Counted from the stretch's first letter, positions 33,140 to 45,844 are shown. The stretch: 64,000 bases of DNA from Citrus sinensis (GCF_022201045.2 NC_068559.1:19463501-19527500), one strand, 5' to 3'. Notes: generated by a model not told the origin, from the letters alone. A program made the numbers and translations.

Positions 33140-36021
33140 ATGTCCTCTGAGGGTTCTTTGAATACGGAATTATCGAAGAAGACGTCATTTTTGGGTCTTA
33201 AACTATGGGTTTTGATTGGTATATCAGTTGGTGCTTTTATAGTTTTGATTCTTTGTATCTTATCTGTATGGGTCTCATTTAGGAGGAAATCTAGAAAATC
33301 ATTGGATAAGTTCTCCCTAACCCAAATTCCAAATGTCTCTAAAGACATCAAGGTTGACAGAATTGTGGGCCAGAATTTCAATGATCACCCTGAAAGTGTG
33401 TTTCTCTCAGTCCACGATAAATCAAGTGACAAGAATTCAGAAAAAATGCACGTTCATTTGGGGATGAGTAAATCGAGTGATCCTGACAATATCAGTCAAT
33501 GCAGCTCTGTTCATCATCACGAAAGAGCATGTAGTTCACAATCAGGGGAAGAAGGAAGCTCTGGCGCCGGTCATAAGCATTCTTCACTGTCTTATGGAGG
33601 ATTGGTGACAGCCTCTCCCTTAATTGGTTTGCCAGAAATTTCACATCTTGGTTGGGGCCACTGGTTTACTCTTAGGGATCTTGAAATTGCAACAAATCGT
33701 TTCTCAGCAGAGAATGTGCTTGGGGAGGGTGGATATGGAGTTGTTTACAAGGGTAGATTGATCAATGGATCCGAGGTAGCAGTGAAGAAGCTTCTTAATA
33801 ACCTGTAAGGATACTTTAAAAGCACCTTATCTGGCTTTTCTTATGCTTTATTTGATGTCATTGGTAATAGTGTACTGAATTGGGATTTAGGGGACAAGCA
33901 GAGAAAGAATTCAGGGTTGAAGTGGAAGCCATTGGTCACGTTCGACATAAGAATCTGGTGCGACTTTTGGGCTATTGCATAGAAGGAGTTCACAGGTGTG
34001 ATTCAGCTGCTGTTTATTGATTACTTATTTGTTCTGTCCCATGAGTATGTTAGCATGTTGCTATGTTAATATTGCAAAATTAATTTCTATTGCTCATTGA
34101 ACTGTCTTTAATTGCTTGAGTTGTAGCCTTGAGAACAAAAAGGATGATCACATTTGCATTTAATGATGCAGGATGCTGGTGTATGAATATGTGAACAATG
34201 GCAATTTAGAACAATGGTTACATGGGGCTATGCGTAACCAAGGTAACCTCACTTGGGAGGCCCGAATGAAGGTTATTATTGGTACTGCCAAGGCGTAAGT
34301 TCATTTTCCGGCTCAAAGCAGTTTCATATGATAATTCAAAGTCCCAACTTAATTTTTGATACTACATTTTATGTTTAATTTTAGTTTGGGCTAGTTTTAT
34401 TATGTTTTTTGTTGGAGTCTGAAAAAACCAAAGAAAATTAAATGATCTTGGGTTGCATAAATGATCTTGGGTTGCAGTCTTGCTTATTTGCATGAAGCAA
34501 TAGAGCCAAAAGTAGTTCACCGGGACATAAAATCAAGCAACATCTTGATAGATGATGAGTTTAATGCCAAGGTATCTGATTTTGGCTTGGCAAAGCTCTT
34601 GGATTCAGGAGAGAGTCACATCACGACCAGAGTCATGGGAACATTTGGGTAAGAGTTGTTTCCTATTCTCCTAATTAATTAATAATCCTTTAATTGCTAA
34701 GTATTTGCTGATTGGAAATTTCTCTTAACTCTCAGTTATGTGGCACCTGAATATGCTAATACTGGCATGTTAAATGAAAAGAGTGACATTTACAGCTTTG
34801 GAGTCCTACTTCTCGAAGTAGTTACTGGAAGGGACCCCGTGGACTATGGCCGACCTGCTAATGAGGTGAGAAAATCTCCGGTTTGTTGACTAAAGATACT
34901 AAAATCACATTTTTGTTCGTAGTTTCTTTCTCTTTTTCTACAATATGGAGTGCTTTCCTTATGAAGTTTGTAACTGGACATTTTTTTAGTAAGAATGTCT
35001 ATTAAGCACTCCATATGCTCATGGCAGGTCAATCTTGTTGAGTGGCTGAAGATGATGGTGGGGACAAGGAGAGCTGAGGAAGTTGTGGATCCAAATCTTG
35101 AAGTCAAACCTGCAACGCGAGCATTAAAACGTTCACTTCTAGTTGCACTCAGGTGTGTGGATCCTGATTCAGAGAAGAGACCCAAAATGAGTCAAGTTGT
35201 ACGGATGCTTGAAGCTGATGACTACCCATTCCGTGAGGTATGAGTTTTGTATTTCCCAGAATTGATCATAAGTGTTTACTTGTCCAAACCTCCATCTGCA
35301 TTTTTTCCTTGAATTCCTCTGCAAGTTTGATTGAGTTCATGGATCTTCTTTTTGGTGATCTGCATTTTGACACATAAGCTGAACATTGATAAGATTATAA
35401 TTTGGTTTGCTTGAGAATCACATATAAAACCTAAATATCTAATAACTTTGATACGGCATTATTTTTCAAGTGGAAGGTTCATGTGGCAGCTATTGACGCT
35501 GAAGTATGAAGTGTTCATAACCAGACTGTTAGATCATGGTTGGTATGGTCTGACTCCACTCTCGAAGAGAACTCTCTGTGTATTGTGTGCATAAATAGTA
35601 ACCACAACATATCTGACATGATAAATTTCGGATTTATGGTGTTGAACACCACCCGAACCATGAAATTCCTAAATTATTATGGGTTGAAATTGAAATCCTG
35701 TTTAACTTTGGCTTGCATGGCTATGCCTTTGAATGTTTTAATTTTCAATCAAAATAGTTGAGGTGCTTCCTATAATTATGAAAATTGATTCAATCGTTTG
35801 ATGAAGGATATCATAATTCTGTCTGGTACCATGCCTATCATACTTAAAATTTCTGTTGTAAAGCAAATGGTTATGATACTTGTCAAATCTATTTCCAGGA
35901 TCGAAGGAACAGGAAGAGCCGCACAACAAGTATGGAAATTGAATCCTTAAAGGAATCAACGGAAATTGAAAGCAAAGTAGAAGATTCAGAGGGCCGTATA
36001 TCCGAGAAAACTCATGGATAG
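33140..36021 (+). CDS. Receptor-like protein kinase with short extracellular part (At5g18500/At2g42960-like), seven exons
   Basis: Exons 33140-33804, 33891-33995, 34172-34294, 34478-34648, 34736-34865, 35028-35237 and 35899-36021. All junctions are GT-AG and phases agree, giving 508 residues. The N-terminus is short (about 20 residues), followed by one transmembrane helix (about 22-47), a basic stop-transfer patch, a Ser/His-rich linker, and a Ser/Thr kinase domain: glycine loop GEGGYG at 195, Lys 216 (VAVKK), HRDIKSSN at 312, DFG at 332, [20 protein letters not shown]. All catalytic residues are present. The extracellular part is too small for a typical ligand domain. Family members sit at the plasma membrane; substrates are not evident from sequence. 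Intact. Confidence 0.95.
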
Positions 36022-37296
36022 GACTGACAAGCAAATGACCTTCCTGGGTGATTTATTACCTTTAAAGCTTTTGATAACCATAATACAAAACATTCTGGAA
36101 TTTTGTTTCCTGGAGGATCTCCTACGAGCACGAACGGAATTGAATTAACAGTAGCCCCATTTGGGAACACTGAAGCCCTATCACTGTTGTCTTCTTTTGC
36201 ACATGGCAATGCAGGATGAACAAGAGGTGCCTAATATATGAGAACTGAGGAAGGTGAAGGAAGAGAGGGAGAGAGTTTGTTGTTGTACAGATCTGTCTTG
36301 AGGAGGGATGGCTGTTGTACCTTCCATGCATAATTATTATTTTATTATTTCCAATTTTGGTGTTTAAACTTGATTATTCCTGTTCTTGAAACTTTTATTT
36401 AGTTTCATATTTTCTTTCTCCTACCTTTTGCCTCCCACTTTTTTTTTTAATTTTAATTTTTAATTATTAACTCACGCATCATCATTGAAGTTCAATACTT
36501 ACCAGTGGAGCTAGACTTTAGTTTCAAACTCATTCTTCTCCAAATTTATAAAAAAAATATCATTACAAATTTTTCTTTCTTTATGACATCTAACTATGAG
36601 AAAACTTAATATGGATGGCGATGGTCTCCCATCTAAAAGACTAAGAGCTACTAGGGTTTTAATTACATAGAGCCAGGCAGAAGAGAAATAATGTGGTAAA
36701 ATGAATTAAAATCCCCCCCATTCATAAATGGGAGGGTTTGAAGTGGTTCAAGTGTGGACCACAAGCACAATGCTCCGATCCTATGGCATCAATTTTCGTT
36801 GTTATGTGAGGCAGGGCAGGGCCGGGCCTGGAATCCCGGTAAAGGACATGTTATGTTGGCCGCTAAGTTTGAATGATCATATATATATATTTGGGAAGTT
36901 CAGAGTTGTCGCAGTATAATTCAGTGTTGTTGCAGTATTATTTTTTTTCTATTTGACTTTATTCTCCGAGATTTTGCATGTCTGAGTTGCAACGGTCGTA
37001 TTCTAATCTTTTTATTACATCAAAATTGTATTTATTTTTTGAGTTTGCGAGTTGGCTCATGCTCAGGCGCTCTGCTGTAGCGCACTTAGCAGCTTGAGGT
37101 CACGCTTTGCTTATGGAATCAAATAATTATTCTTTTCTTGCTGAATGCTGATCCTTTGGTCAGCTATGCCTGTGGCTATGACTTTAGCGGGACTTTTTGA
37201 AGGTAACGAGGGGTGTTACGTCATCTTATATCGGTTTCATGAAACTCTTAAATCTTTATAAAATGAAAATAAAATTAAATCTAACAAACAAATCAA
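36022..37296. other. 3' UTR of the kinase gene and intergenic DNA
   Basis: The first few hundred bases are the kinase 3' UTR. After about 36360 the DNA is AT-rich. A GC-richer stretch at 37050-37110 contains several GCGC and GAGG words but has no recognised identity. Confidence 0.5.
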
Positions 37297-37304
37297 ATTT
37301 TATT

Positions 37305-37400
37305 GAGAAATTTATAAAAATAGCCTAAAATTTTTAGGTATTTTCACAAATAGCCACCTTAGGTTTTTCTATCATTAGTAGCCAATTAAATTTTTTTTGA
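37305..37400 (+). repeat. MULE left terminal inverted repeat
   Basis: Begins GAGAAATTTATAAAAATAG and pairs, inverted, with 45725-45819 over about 90 bp with scattered mismatches. Confidence 0.85.
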
Positions 37401-37724
37401 ACCAAACAACCCTCACCTTTGAAAGTAGCAACTCACTCTCTCTTTTCTCTCAAAACCGTTGGCGGCTTGATCATCCTCCACTGTCAGCACTTTTCCAGCA
37501 AGATCGACGGCGAATCGATGGGCTTTTGATGGTAGCATCAATTTCGGTGAGACGTGAGTATATTTCCAGCGATTGGACTGTGATTTTCCATAACATTAAA
37601 CGTTATTTCGACAAGACATGCTTTTGACGGCTACATCTCAAGATTTTGAAATCAAAACAAGGTATTTTTTTTCTTTTCCATAACATTAAATCATCAATTG
37701 GATGTAGTTTGGTGTAGGGGTGGG

Positions 37725-37905
37725 CACCAACCCGCCCAACCCGTGAACCCGACCCAACCCGTATGAATTTTTGCGGGTTGGGTTGGGTTGATAAAATTTA
37801 CGGGTCGGGTTGGGTTGTTAAATTTTCAACCCGCACTGTTTGCGGGTTGGGTCGGGTTGTAAATTTTTAACCCAACCCGACCCGTCAACCCGTATATATG
37901 AATAT
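37725..37905 (+). repeat. hAT left subterminal GGGTTGGGT repeats
   Basis: Several copies of CGGGTTGGGTTGGGTTG-like words in both orientations. In hAT elements subterminal repeats of this kind bind the transposase. The G-runs could also form quadruplexes (inference). Confidence 0.75.
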
Positions 37906-38549
37906 ATATTTAGCAACTTCTCTGAACCCTAAACTCAAATTTTCTTGTTTAAAGAACAGCTGCAGCTGCTCATCTGCTCGCGCATAGAACACAACAACAT
38001 CACAACTCAACGTTTCTTGAAAAGCTGCTCAAATTGCTCAAACTACACATCGTCACATGCTTAGGTTCTTTCTTCTTTCTATTTTACTAATTTATTATTA
38101 TTTTGAAACAAGTTGGTCATTTGATTTCATGATTTGGTGCTTTATAATATTTTTTTATTGATAAAAGTTGGTCAAATTTTGGTTGTTATGATGGTGTCAA
38201 GCTTAATCAACAATCGGATTAACATAAATAAAATAATTGTTATTATTACAATCTTAGGGAAAAAGCTTTTCGACAAACATCTCCTGGGCATTGTTCTGCA
38301 GAAATATATTCAGTATTACTATTAACTAGTCATGCTCTCAAATTCACATATGTATTCTATCTCCGATGGATTTTTTTTTCATAAAATTATTTTAATCATA
38401 TTTATTTATTGTAGTATCCAAACATGGTTAAATGTATTAATAAAAGAGCTTTAAGCTTGCTGTGACCACTATTTGTTATTTTTTTGATTATTTGTTAATT
38501 ATTAATAGGATAATAACAATATTCTTGGCCTGGAATTTTTTCCTTGTAG

Positions 38550-40781
38550 ATGGAAGCAAATTCATCCAGTAATCCAGGAGTTAATATCTCTACACCTTCA
38601 ACAACTCAAAGTACAACTGATAGTGCTATTAATACAAATGCAGGCAATGGAAAAGGTGGAAAAGCGTCAAAAGTATGGGAACATTACACAAAATTAGAGA
38701 ATGATACAAAATGTAAGTGTAACTACTGTTCTAAAGTGTATGCGTATCATTCTAGATTTATTGGGACCCGTACTTTATGGAATCACTTGGCAGCATGCAC
38801 AGCCTATGCTGATAGGAAAGTTGATTTAAAACAAAAAACCTTGGTGTTTGAGGATAACACAACTGGTGGTGGCAGTAATCTTGTGGCAATATCTTGTAGC
38901 AAAGAGGACATTAGAAAAGCATGCATTGAGATGATAATTATTGATGAATTGCCCTTTAGTTTTGTTGAAAAAGAAGGGTTTCGGAAATTTATGAGCAAAG
39001 CTTGTCCAAAACTTGATCGTTTTTCTAGGAGAACTGTTGCTAGAGATGTGTATCAGTTGTACTTAAATGAGAAGAATAATTTGAAAAAAGTGTTTGCTCG
39101 TAATAAGTATAGGGTTTGTATAACAACTGATTGTTGGACTTCAATACAAAATTTGAATTACATGGTTATTACAGCCCATTTTATTGATGATGAGTGGCAA
39201 CTTCATAAAAGGATATTAAACTTTTGCCAGATCGATGATCATAAAGGAGATACAATTGGAAAATTGATTGAGTTTTGCTTGCTTGAATGGGGTATTGATA
39301 GAGTGTTTACAATTACTGTTGATAATGCAAGTTCGAATGATTTGGTCATTTCTTATTTAAAAAAGAAGCTAAATAATTGGGGTGGGCTTGTGTTGAATGG
39401 TGATTACCTTCATGTTAGATGTTGTGCACATATTATAAATTTGATTGTGACTGAGGGGTTGAAAGAGATGAATAATTATGTTTCTAGCATTCGCAATGCT
39501 GTGAAATATGTAAGATCATCACCGGCTAGATTAGTAAGGTTTAGAAAATGTGTTGAGCATGAAAAACTTGATTCTAAACGTATTGTTGTGATGGATGTTC
39601 CTACTAGGTGGAATTCCACCTATTTGATGTTAGAGAGTGCTCTTGTATATCAAAAAGCTTTTGAACGATTGAAGGATGATGATGGATTTATAGATCCTAT
39701 TTTGAAGAGAAAGAGGGTGGAAAAAAAAGGATTGGGCCACCGGAACATATAGATTGGGTGAATGCAAGTGTGTTGAATAATTTTTTGGAGAATTTCTATG
39801 AAATTACAAAAAAATTTAGTGCTTCTTTGTCTGTTACATCACATTTGTATTTTCATGAGATGCATTCTATAGAGTCAAATTTAAAAGGATTGATAGTAAG
39901 TGATGATTCTTATTTCAGTGCAATGGCCAAGAAGATGAAAGAGAAGTATGACAAATATTGGGGTTCCCTCAACACTCTAAATAAGTTGTTAATTGTTGCT
40001 GTTGTGCTTGATCCGCGTTATAAATTGAGTTTTGTGAAATTTTGTTTTGAGGAGTTGTATGATGAAAATGTTGTGTGAGCTCATAAAAGTGATTAAGGGC
40101 TTATTATCTTCTTTGTATGATTTTTACACAAATAATAACTCTAGATGTGATAGTGGTAGCCAAAACCAATCTGTTAATGCTGTCATTTGTCCATCCGAGT
40201 TAGAGAAAAAAAGTGATATTATTGATTCTAGACTAGCCAAGGTAGCAAAACTTTCAAAATGGAAAAAGAAGCAGCTGGAAGAGGATGGTGTAGAGTTGAA
40301 AAATGAAGTGGACAAATATTTATTAGATGATTGTGAAAATTGCTTTGATGATTCATTTGATTTGTTGAACTGGTGGAAGGTAAATGGTGGGAAGTATAAA
40401 GTTTTGTCTAATATAGCCAAAGACATTCTTTCAATCCCAATATCTACAGTTGCTTCTGAGTCTGCATTCAGTACAGGAGGACGCATTCTTGATCCATTTC
40501 GAGCTTCTTTGAGTCCTAAAATGGTAGAGAGCTTAATATGTGGGCAAAATTGGCTTTGTTCTTCTCGTATTGCCGTAGAAGAGGATACATCTTCGGTTGA
40601 AGATATGGCATTTTATGAATCAATTACATCAGGTAAATATTTATATTATGATTTTTATTTTTATTCTATTTATATTTTCCTTGTATTTATTTGTTATATC
40701 ATATATGCCTAATATTTTTATTTTTATTGTTATATAGATTCAAGATTGGCATCAGATTTTGATGTCATTAATTTGGATTGA
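38550..40781 (+). pseudogene. hAT transposase (BED finger, RICESLEEPER-like) with two compensating frameshifts
   Basis: The ATG at 38550 directly follows a splice-acceptor-like TTGTAG. Order: BED zinc finger (KCNYCSKVY ... TLWNHLAAC), RNase-H-like catalytic core (ITTDCWTS and TVDNASSND give two acidic residues), then the C-terminal dimerisation region (PISTVASESAFSTGGRILD). A final short exon at 40738-40781 (DSRLASDFDVINLD) joins in phase after a donor at 40633. Frame is lost at the A8 run 39721-39728 and regained near 40060-40078, so only about 330 bases are out of frame. One of these may be a base-call error; otherwise the element was silenced recently. It could be nearly autonomous. Confidence 0.9.
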
Positions 40782-41079
40782 TCTGGATTTTGATGTCATT
40801 GGACTGATCTTCATTACACTCCTATTGGTTGGTGTAGCAATGGTTTCGGGAAAACTCTCTTCCTATGTATGGAAGACTTATAATTTCACTCTTTGGACTT
40901 TAATGTTTTGTATTAAACAAGATTTTAAATTTATGTACTTTTTTTTCATTAGTTATGTACTAATAATTTGATTGCTAAATTTTGAAATATTGGATTTGTT
41001 GTAAGAATTTTAGTATTTGTGTTTCTTTTAATTTTTTTTAATTATTTTTTTATTTTTACTTAGACAATAAAAATGGGTT

Positions 41080-41245
41080 TTTTCAAAAGCCCAACCCAAT
41101 CAACCCAACCCGACCCAACCCGCAGAGTTGCGGGTTGGGTCGGGTTGGGTTGAAAAATGTAATGGGTTGGGTTGGGTTGAATTTTTTCAACCCGTTCTAT
41201 ATGCGGGTTGGGTCGGGTTGGCTATCAACCCGACCCGTGCCCACC
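41080..41245 (+). repeat. hAT right subterminal GGGTTGGGT repeats
   Basis: Mirror counterpart of the left cluster, with the same CGGGTTGGGT words in both orientations next to the right terminal inverted repeat. Confidence 0.75.
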
Positions 41246-41719
41246 CCTAGTTTGGTGTATATTTGTGTATATTTCATGATAAATGAGCATTTGAGGAATA
41301 TTGTTTTGTGTTAAGTTTTTCTATTACTAATAGCACGTTAGGTGTTTGGTAAAATGCCTTTTAGACTTTATTTATCTCATTTTTTATAGATTAAGGTATT
41401 ATGGGTTGATGGTGGCTTTGGGGAATTGTTGCATTGCAATTGTTTCCGAAAACACTTGGTGCGTTACCGTGCAAGGCTCAAGTTGCTAGAATTAGCCTGT
41501 CACCCAGGTGATAAGTGCCCGTTGCCCAAACAAGATTGCTTGATTTGTTGTTCGAACTTTGGGCGACGGGTGAGAAGAAACGTTGTTGCTAGAATTTTGG
41601 GCGACAAGCACTCTATTATCTAGCAACTACATGTTTATAATTTTGTGCAACAAGTGTTTGTTTTCCTTGCGACTACCGAATGTTATAACAAATAAAATTA
41701 GAATTTTCGTGCAGATAAA

Positions 41720-42600
41720 ATGGCCAAGAAGCCACAGGCAAAGCGTAATCCGCCCGGTCCAAAGAGGGAACTAGGTACAATGAAAATTTCTGTATCCGAG
41801 CATTTCCTTGAGCGTATTACGAATTTTTCAAAGTTTGGAAATGTAATAGAAGTTATCAAAACGAAGTTAACAAGACGACAATTAAAATTATTCAAGGATG
41901 ATGTATTTGGACATTTCGTAAAGATGGATACGTATGTGCTTAGTGGCGTGATCATGCACAACGCGCTGCTGAGGCAAGTAGCGCATGATAAAAGTGATGA
42001 TGATCAGTTGTAGTTTGAATTTAGTGGCCAATTAGCGTGATTATCGATCAGTGAGTGGTTCTTAATTACAAGACTTTGCTATAGTGTGTATTACTACACT
42101 ATTCAATGTAGTGTATTTTATATTTAAAGATTATAGATATAATAATGTTGGATAATTTCACTTTTTACCATATCCAGGTTTTCATTTCAATTAACTTACA
42201 AAACAATCATTGGGTTGTAGCCCGAGTACACTTTCGTCATAAACAGATCGCTATCTATGACTCAATGAGGGAACTTCACAACAACAAAACTTATATTCAG
42301 CTATTCAAGCCACTTCAAGTTATCTTTCCTTGATGGCTACAAGATGTTGGATTTTACAACATCCAACCGAACTTGCAGAGTGTAAAGCATTGGAAACTTA
42401 TATTAGTTAAGGATGTGCCACAATAAGAGCCTGGAGGTGGTGACTGTGGGATGTTTATTTTAATGTTTACGATGTATTTAATGTTCAAGTTACGATTTGA
42501 TTTTAATAGTACTCATGGCCAAGATTTTAATAGTACTCATGGCCAATATTTTAGGAGGAAGATTATCGTTGACATATTTAATGGGGACATTAGGCTGTAA
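41720..42600 (+). pseudogene. DUF1985 / Ulp1 (C48) protease-like gene of the MULE, broken
   Basis: The first part (41720 on) encodes KPQAKRNPPGPKRELG, then FKDDVFGHFVKMD and MHNALLRQ, the pattern of the DUF1985 domain found ahead of Ulp1 proteases in plant transposons. A stop (TAG at about 42011, in the position of a Trp) interrupts it. The second part (42145 on) encodes the C48 cysteine protease core with NHWV (His), YDSM (Asp) and, after further stops, GGGDCGMF (Cys). A 25-bp direct duplication near 42507-42556 adds damage. Such captured deSUMOylase-like genes are typical of Kaonashi-type MULEs; their role there is unproven. Confidence 0.8.
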
Positions 42601-42815
42601 ATGACATATTTAAACAGTTACTAAATGAATTAACTCCTCTTATGTTGGGCTTCACAATTCTCAAACACTTGTTATGACAACTAATTTGAATTGTTGAATG
42701 TAAAAATATAAGAGTTCAAAAATTAGCTTGTCGTTAATTTGAATTATGGAATACATAAATATAAAAGTTCAAAACATTAATTAGCCGCTAATTTGGATTC
42801 GACGCAATAAGATTC

Positions 42816-44896
42816 TTACATTTGTTTTTTATTATGACCACGTTCTTTGCATCGAGAACACATCACAGTTCTCTGTGATACATCCTCTCCAGCCGATGAT
42901 ATTCTCAGCTCCAAACAACGACCAGGAGGTGGTTTTTCAATTGGTGGGTTGACCTTGAATCGTTGGATGTGAGGTGGAACTTCCAAAGAACCAATGTTGC
43001 CAACCAGATTGATTGGTACTGCATATGCCTTCAATAATGATTCCTTGGGGTAAAAGTAAGAATAGAGATTTATGTAATCCACTTGAGCATGTAGACACAC
43101 TGCTATTGCATGAGTTCAAACAAGTTGATCAAGTTGAAATATTCTACAACTACAAGTCCTACACCGTATGTCAACTAACCACTTCTTCACACCGCTACCC
43201 CAAACTTGGAATTTATGCTCAGACACTAGACGAACATTCATTCTTTCAGCTTGATCTTTTCTTTCAGATACTATTCTATCTGCCCACGTTATCAAAGGGG
43301 TGCTTATCGATTCTGCCACATTTTTCCTATCATAAAACCATTGTTGTAATATTTTTCTGAAGTGGTAAACTAAATGAGTTATGAGAAATTTTCGCGGTTC
43401 TCTCATAAAAGAATTCATGCTCTTTGCAATGTTGGTGGTTAGAATGCTCTGCCTCCCACCATCGAATTGAGATCGTGCCCAACTACACGTGCCCACGTTG
43501 TTCTCTAAGTAATCAGCTGCTCTTGAATGCATTCCCCAGAACCCCTCAAGTTATGTTCTAAACTCTTCGCATCTATACGCTTTTGATGCGTTCACAAATG
43601 CCAGCTCAAACTTATCCCAAAGAGTTTATGACATCCTAAATTTCAACTTCACGTTACCTTGACATGGTAAAAACAAATGCCATAGATGACACTATGAAAT
43701 GTTTTTATAACAACTCTCTGAATGAAAGTGTATCGATCGGAGATAATTACTAAATCTGGTACGTCACCAATTGCTTCATGCAAATTCTTCATAAACCATT
43801 CCCATGAGTAATTGTTTTTGGAATCCCCAATCCCAATAGCTAGCAAATACAACTGATTATTTACATCCAAGCATGTTGCCACAAATATTGTTCCTCGATA
43901 TAACCCACAAATATTGTAGAAAACCATTAATACAAGATCCAATAGCCACAAAATAATACAAAAAATTATTATTTCCATCCGACTTTAGATAAGTTACTGT
44001 ACCCTCATTTTCCTTTTTCAATACATGAAAGTACTTGGGGAGTAAACTATACAACTCTGATGGACTTCCTTGTATCACCTCAAGAGCAAATTCTCTAGCC
44101 TGATATGCTTGTTGATATGATAAGCGAATATTGTACTATTGTTGTATGTCTACTATAATGTCATTTGGAGTGTATATCTGCTTCTCCTAAATAAATTTGT
44201 CTGCAATGATATGGCCGATAACCCGACTTCTTGCCTAACGATGCCCTTTAGGCTCATTACGACGAGTGTGTGTGTCGTCACATCTCATCACTATCCAACG
44301 TACATTTTCTTGATTTGATGCTTTTTTTGCTTGAAGTTGTAATTTATATGACATTGAAGTACAATGCGCCTCAAAACGTGTCGAAGTGGACCTTGCAACC
44401 TTGAAATCAAACTTATCCCTAAAGGAAACTTTGCGCAATTCCAATATCAAATTATATTTGGAATCAAACAATTTGCCCACACAAATATCATTGGACCCAA
44501 TATTTCTAATAAAATTTAGAGTAATCAAGTTTAAAGGCAAAATTGGTGCATACTTATAAGGGGGTCAACTGTTACACCATTCGAATGGGGCCTTGGAATG
44601 ACAAGACAACTTCAGGGTAGTTGTTGCTCATTCTGAAAGTCGGGCAACTCTTCCCTATCGTCGACTAGACCTTTATCATGCACACCGTTCTCATCATCAT
44701 AAGTATTATCTAGATGACCATCATTACCATTATCAACACAAGCATTGAAAAGATCATTGTCCTCATCATCAATCAGGCTATGGTATGATTCAACATTAAT
44801 GTTGTCTGCTAATGTATTATTTGTGTCATCAATGAGATTATTATTGTATTGAAAAGAAGAGTAACTTTGTTGCGGTAATGTCATTAGCAGGAGCAC
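42816..44896 (-). pseudogene. MULE (MuDR-type) transposase remnant
   Basis: Minus strand, N- to C-terminus: an acidic Asn/Asp-rich N-terminus (44612-44896); MuDR DNA-binding domain (44235-44540: CVGKLFDSKYNLILELR, KVARSTSTRFEAHC); DDE core (43650-44080: YRGTIFVATCLD, WEWFMKNLHEAIGDVPDL, VIISDRYTF); a SWIM finger (CRTCSC, then QLV-stop-THAI where the next Cys is TGA); and a CCHC knuckle (CSRCKERGHNKK) near 42830. The first catalytic Asp region is replaced by unrelated residues, and several frameshifts and stops separate the blocks. Inactive. Confidence 0.85.
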
Positions 44897-45724
44897 CTCT
44901 TCTTCAACAACCGCTAGTGTAACGTCGTTCTCTTCTTCAACATGTTCTTAATTTGTTATTTTAGGAGATTTGGTAACAAAAATAGGGATGCACCCCTCAT
45001 TCACCGAATTAGAGCTCATATGTAACAGAACTCTTATTATTTCGTCATCTTGTACATCCATAGATAGTGCGCATACATGTTAGGTAGAACATCTTGACTG
45101 TAAAGTTGTCTTTAATGTGATGCTATAATCATTCGAATTTATTTGCAAAAATTTATATACTCTTGCAAGAAATACAGCAAACAGACAGTTTTTCGGAACC
45201 AAAAAAGCTCTATTTCTTTTGTTTTTATACTCAAAACGACCATTTGTCAATTCCTCCCATAATCCATCAAAACACATTTGAAGAACAACTAACTTCCATT
45301 AAGCTTGAATAATTAAGGAAAGATAAACAAAAATATCAATACTTAAGGGAAAAAAAGCCAAAGCACGTGGGACGGGCGTGGGATAGGCACCTGCCCCATG
45401 TGGGATAGGCGCTTGTCCCACGTGCGGCATGCTTTTTTGTGCGACAGACACCTCAATGTGCAACAAGTGCCTGTCGTACGTTTTCTGGGTTCGTCCCTAA
45501 CTCATTTTTACTCAAAATACATGCATAAATTTCAAATAATCCAAATATAAAAATACTTATTATGTAAAAATAAATACTAACTTTAACTTCTTACTTTACA
45601 ATTGATGATTTGATGAGTAGAGAATAGTTAGTTTGGGTGAGGAGAGAGTGGTGATTTTTTGTGAAATTGGTTTTGATGAGATTTATTAGGCTTTTTGTTA
45701 ATAGGTCTGAGGATATTTAGGTCT

Positions 45725-45819
45725 ATAAATTACATATATGGCTAGATATGATAGAAAAACCTAAGATGACTATTTGTGAAAATACTCAAAACTTTTAGAC
45801 TATTTTTGTAAATTTTCCG
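45725..45819 (-). repeat. MULE right terminal inverted repeat
   Basis: The reverse complement begins CGGAAAATTTACAAAAATAG and matches the left end. The inner edge is approximate. Confidence 0.85.
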
Positions 45820-45844
45820 ATTTTATTTATAAGACAAATAAGCA

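Larger units (their letters stand above)
37707..41257 (+). mobile_element. hAT transposon, near-complete, with perfect TIRs and target duplication
   Basis: The target duplication GTTTGGTG is exact at 37707-37714 and 41250-41257. The element is 37715-41249 (3535 bp) with a perfect 13-bp terminal inverted repeat, TAGGGGTGGGCAC / GTGCCCACCCCTA. Both subterminal regions (about 37730-37900 and 41085-41245) are packed with GCGGGTTGGGT(T/C)GGGTTG words and their complements. It carries its own transposase gene. It is nested in the MULE, so it is younger than the MULE insertion. Confidence 0.96.
37297..45827. mobile_element. Mutator-like element (MULE) carrying transposase and Ulp1-protease remnants, with a nested hAT
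   Basis: ATTTTATT occurs at 37297-37304 and 45820-45827 as the target duplication (8 bp exact; a ninth base differs). The element is 37305-45819. Terminal inverted repeats of about 90 bp are clear: the left end from 37305 and the reverse complement of about 45725-45819 share AAATAG(C/T)C(T)TAAAA, TATTTTCACAAATAG and CTTAGGTTTTTCTATCAT. Inside are a minus-strand MuDR-type transposase remnant and a plus-strand DUF1985/Ulp1 gene, arranged tail to tail. That gene set matches Ulp1-carrying MULEs (Kaonashi-type). Without the nested hAT the element is about 5.0 kb. It is inactive because both genes are broken. Confidence 0.88.

Noticed and set aside
37397..37627. A 76-codon gene ahead of the hAT
   Set aside because: It starts at the inner edge of the MULE terminal repeat and has no family features. 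Probably part of the MULE's own leader.
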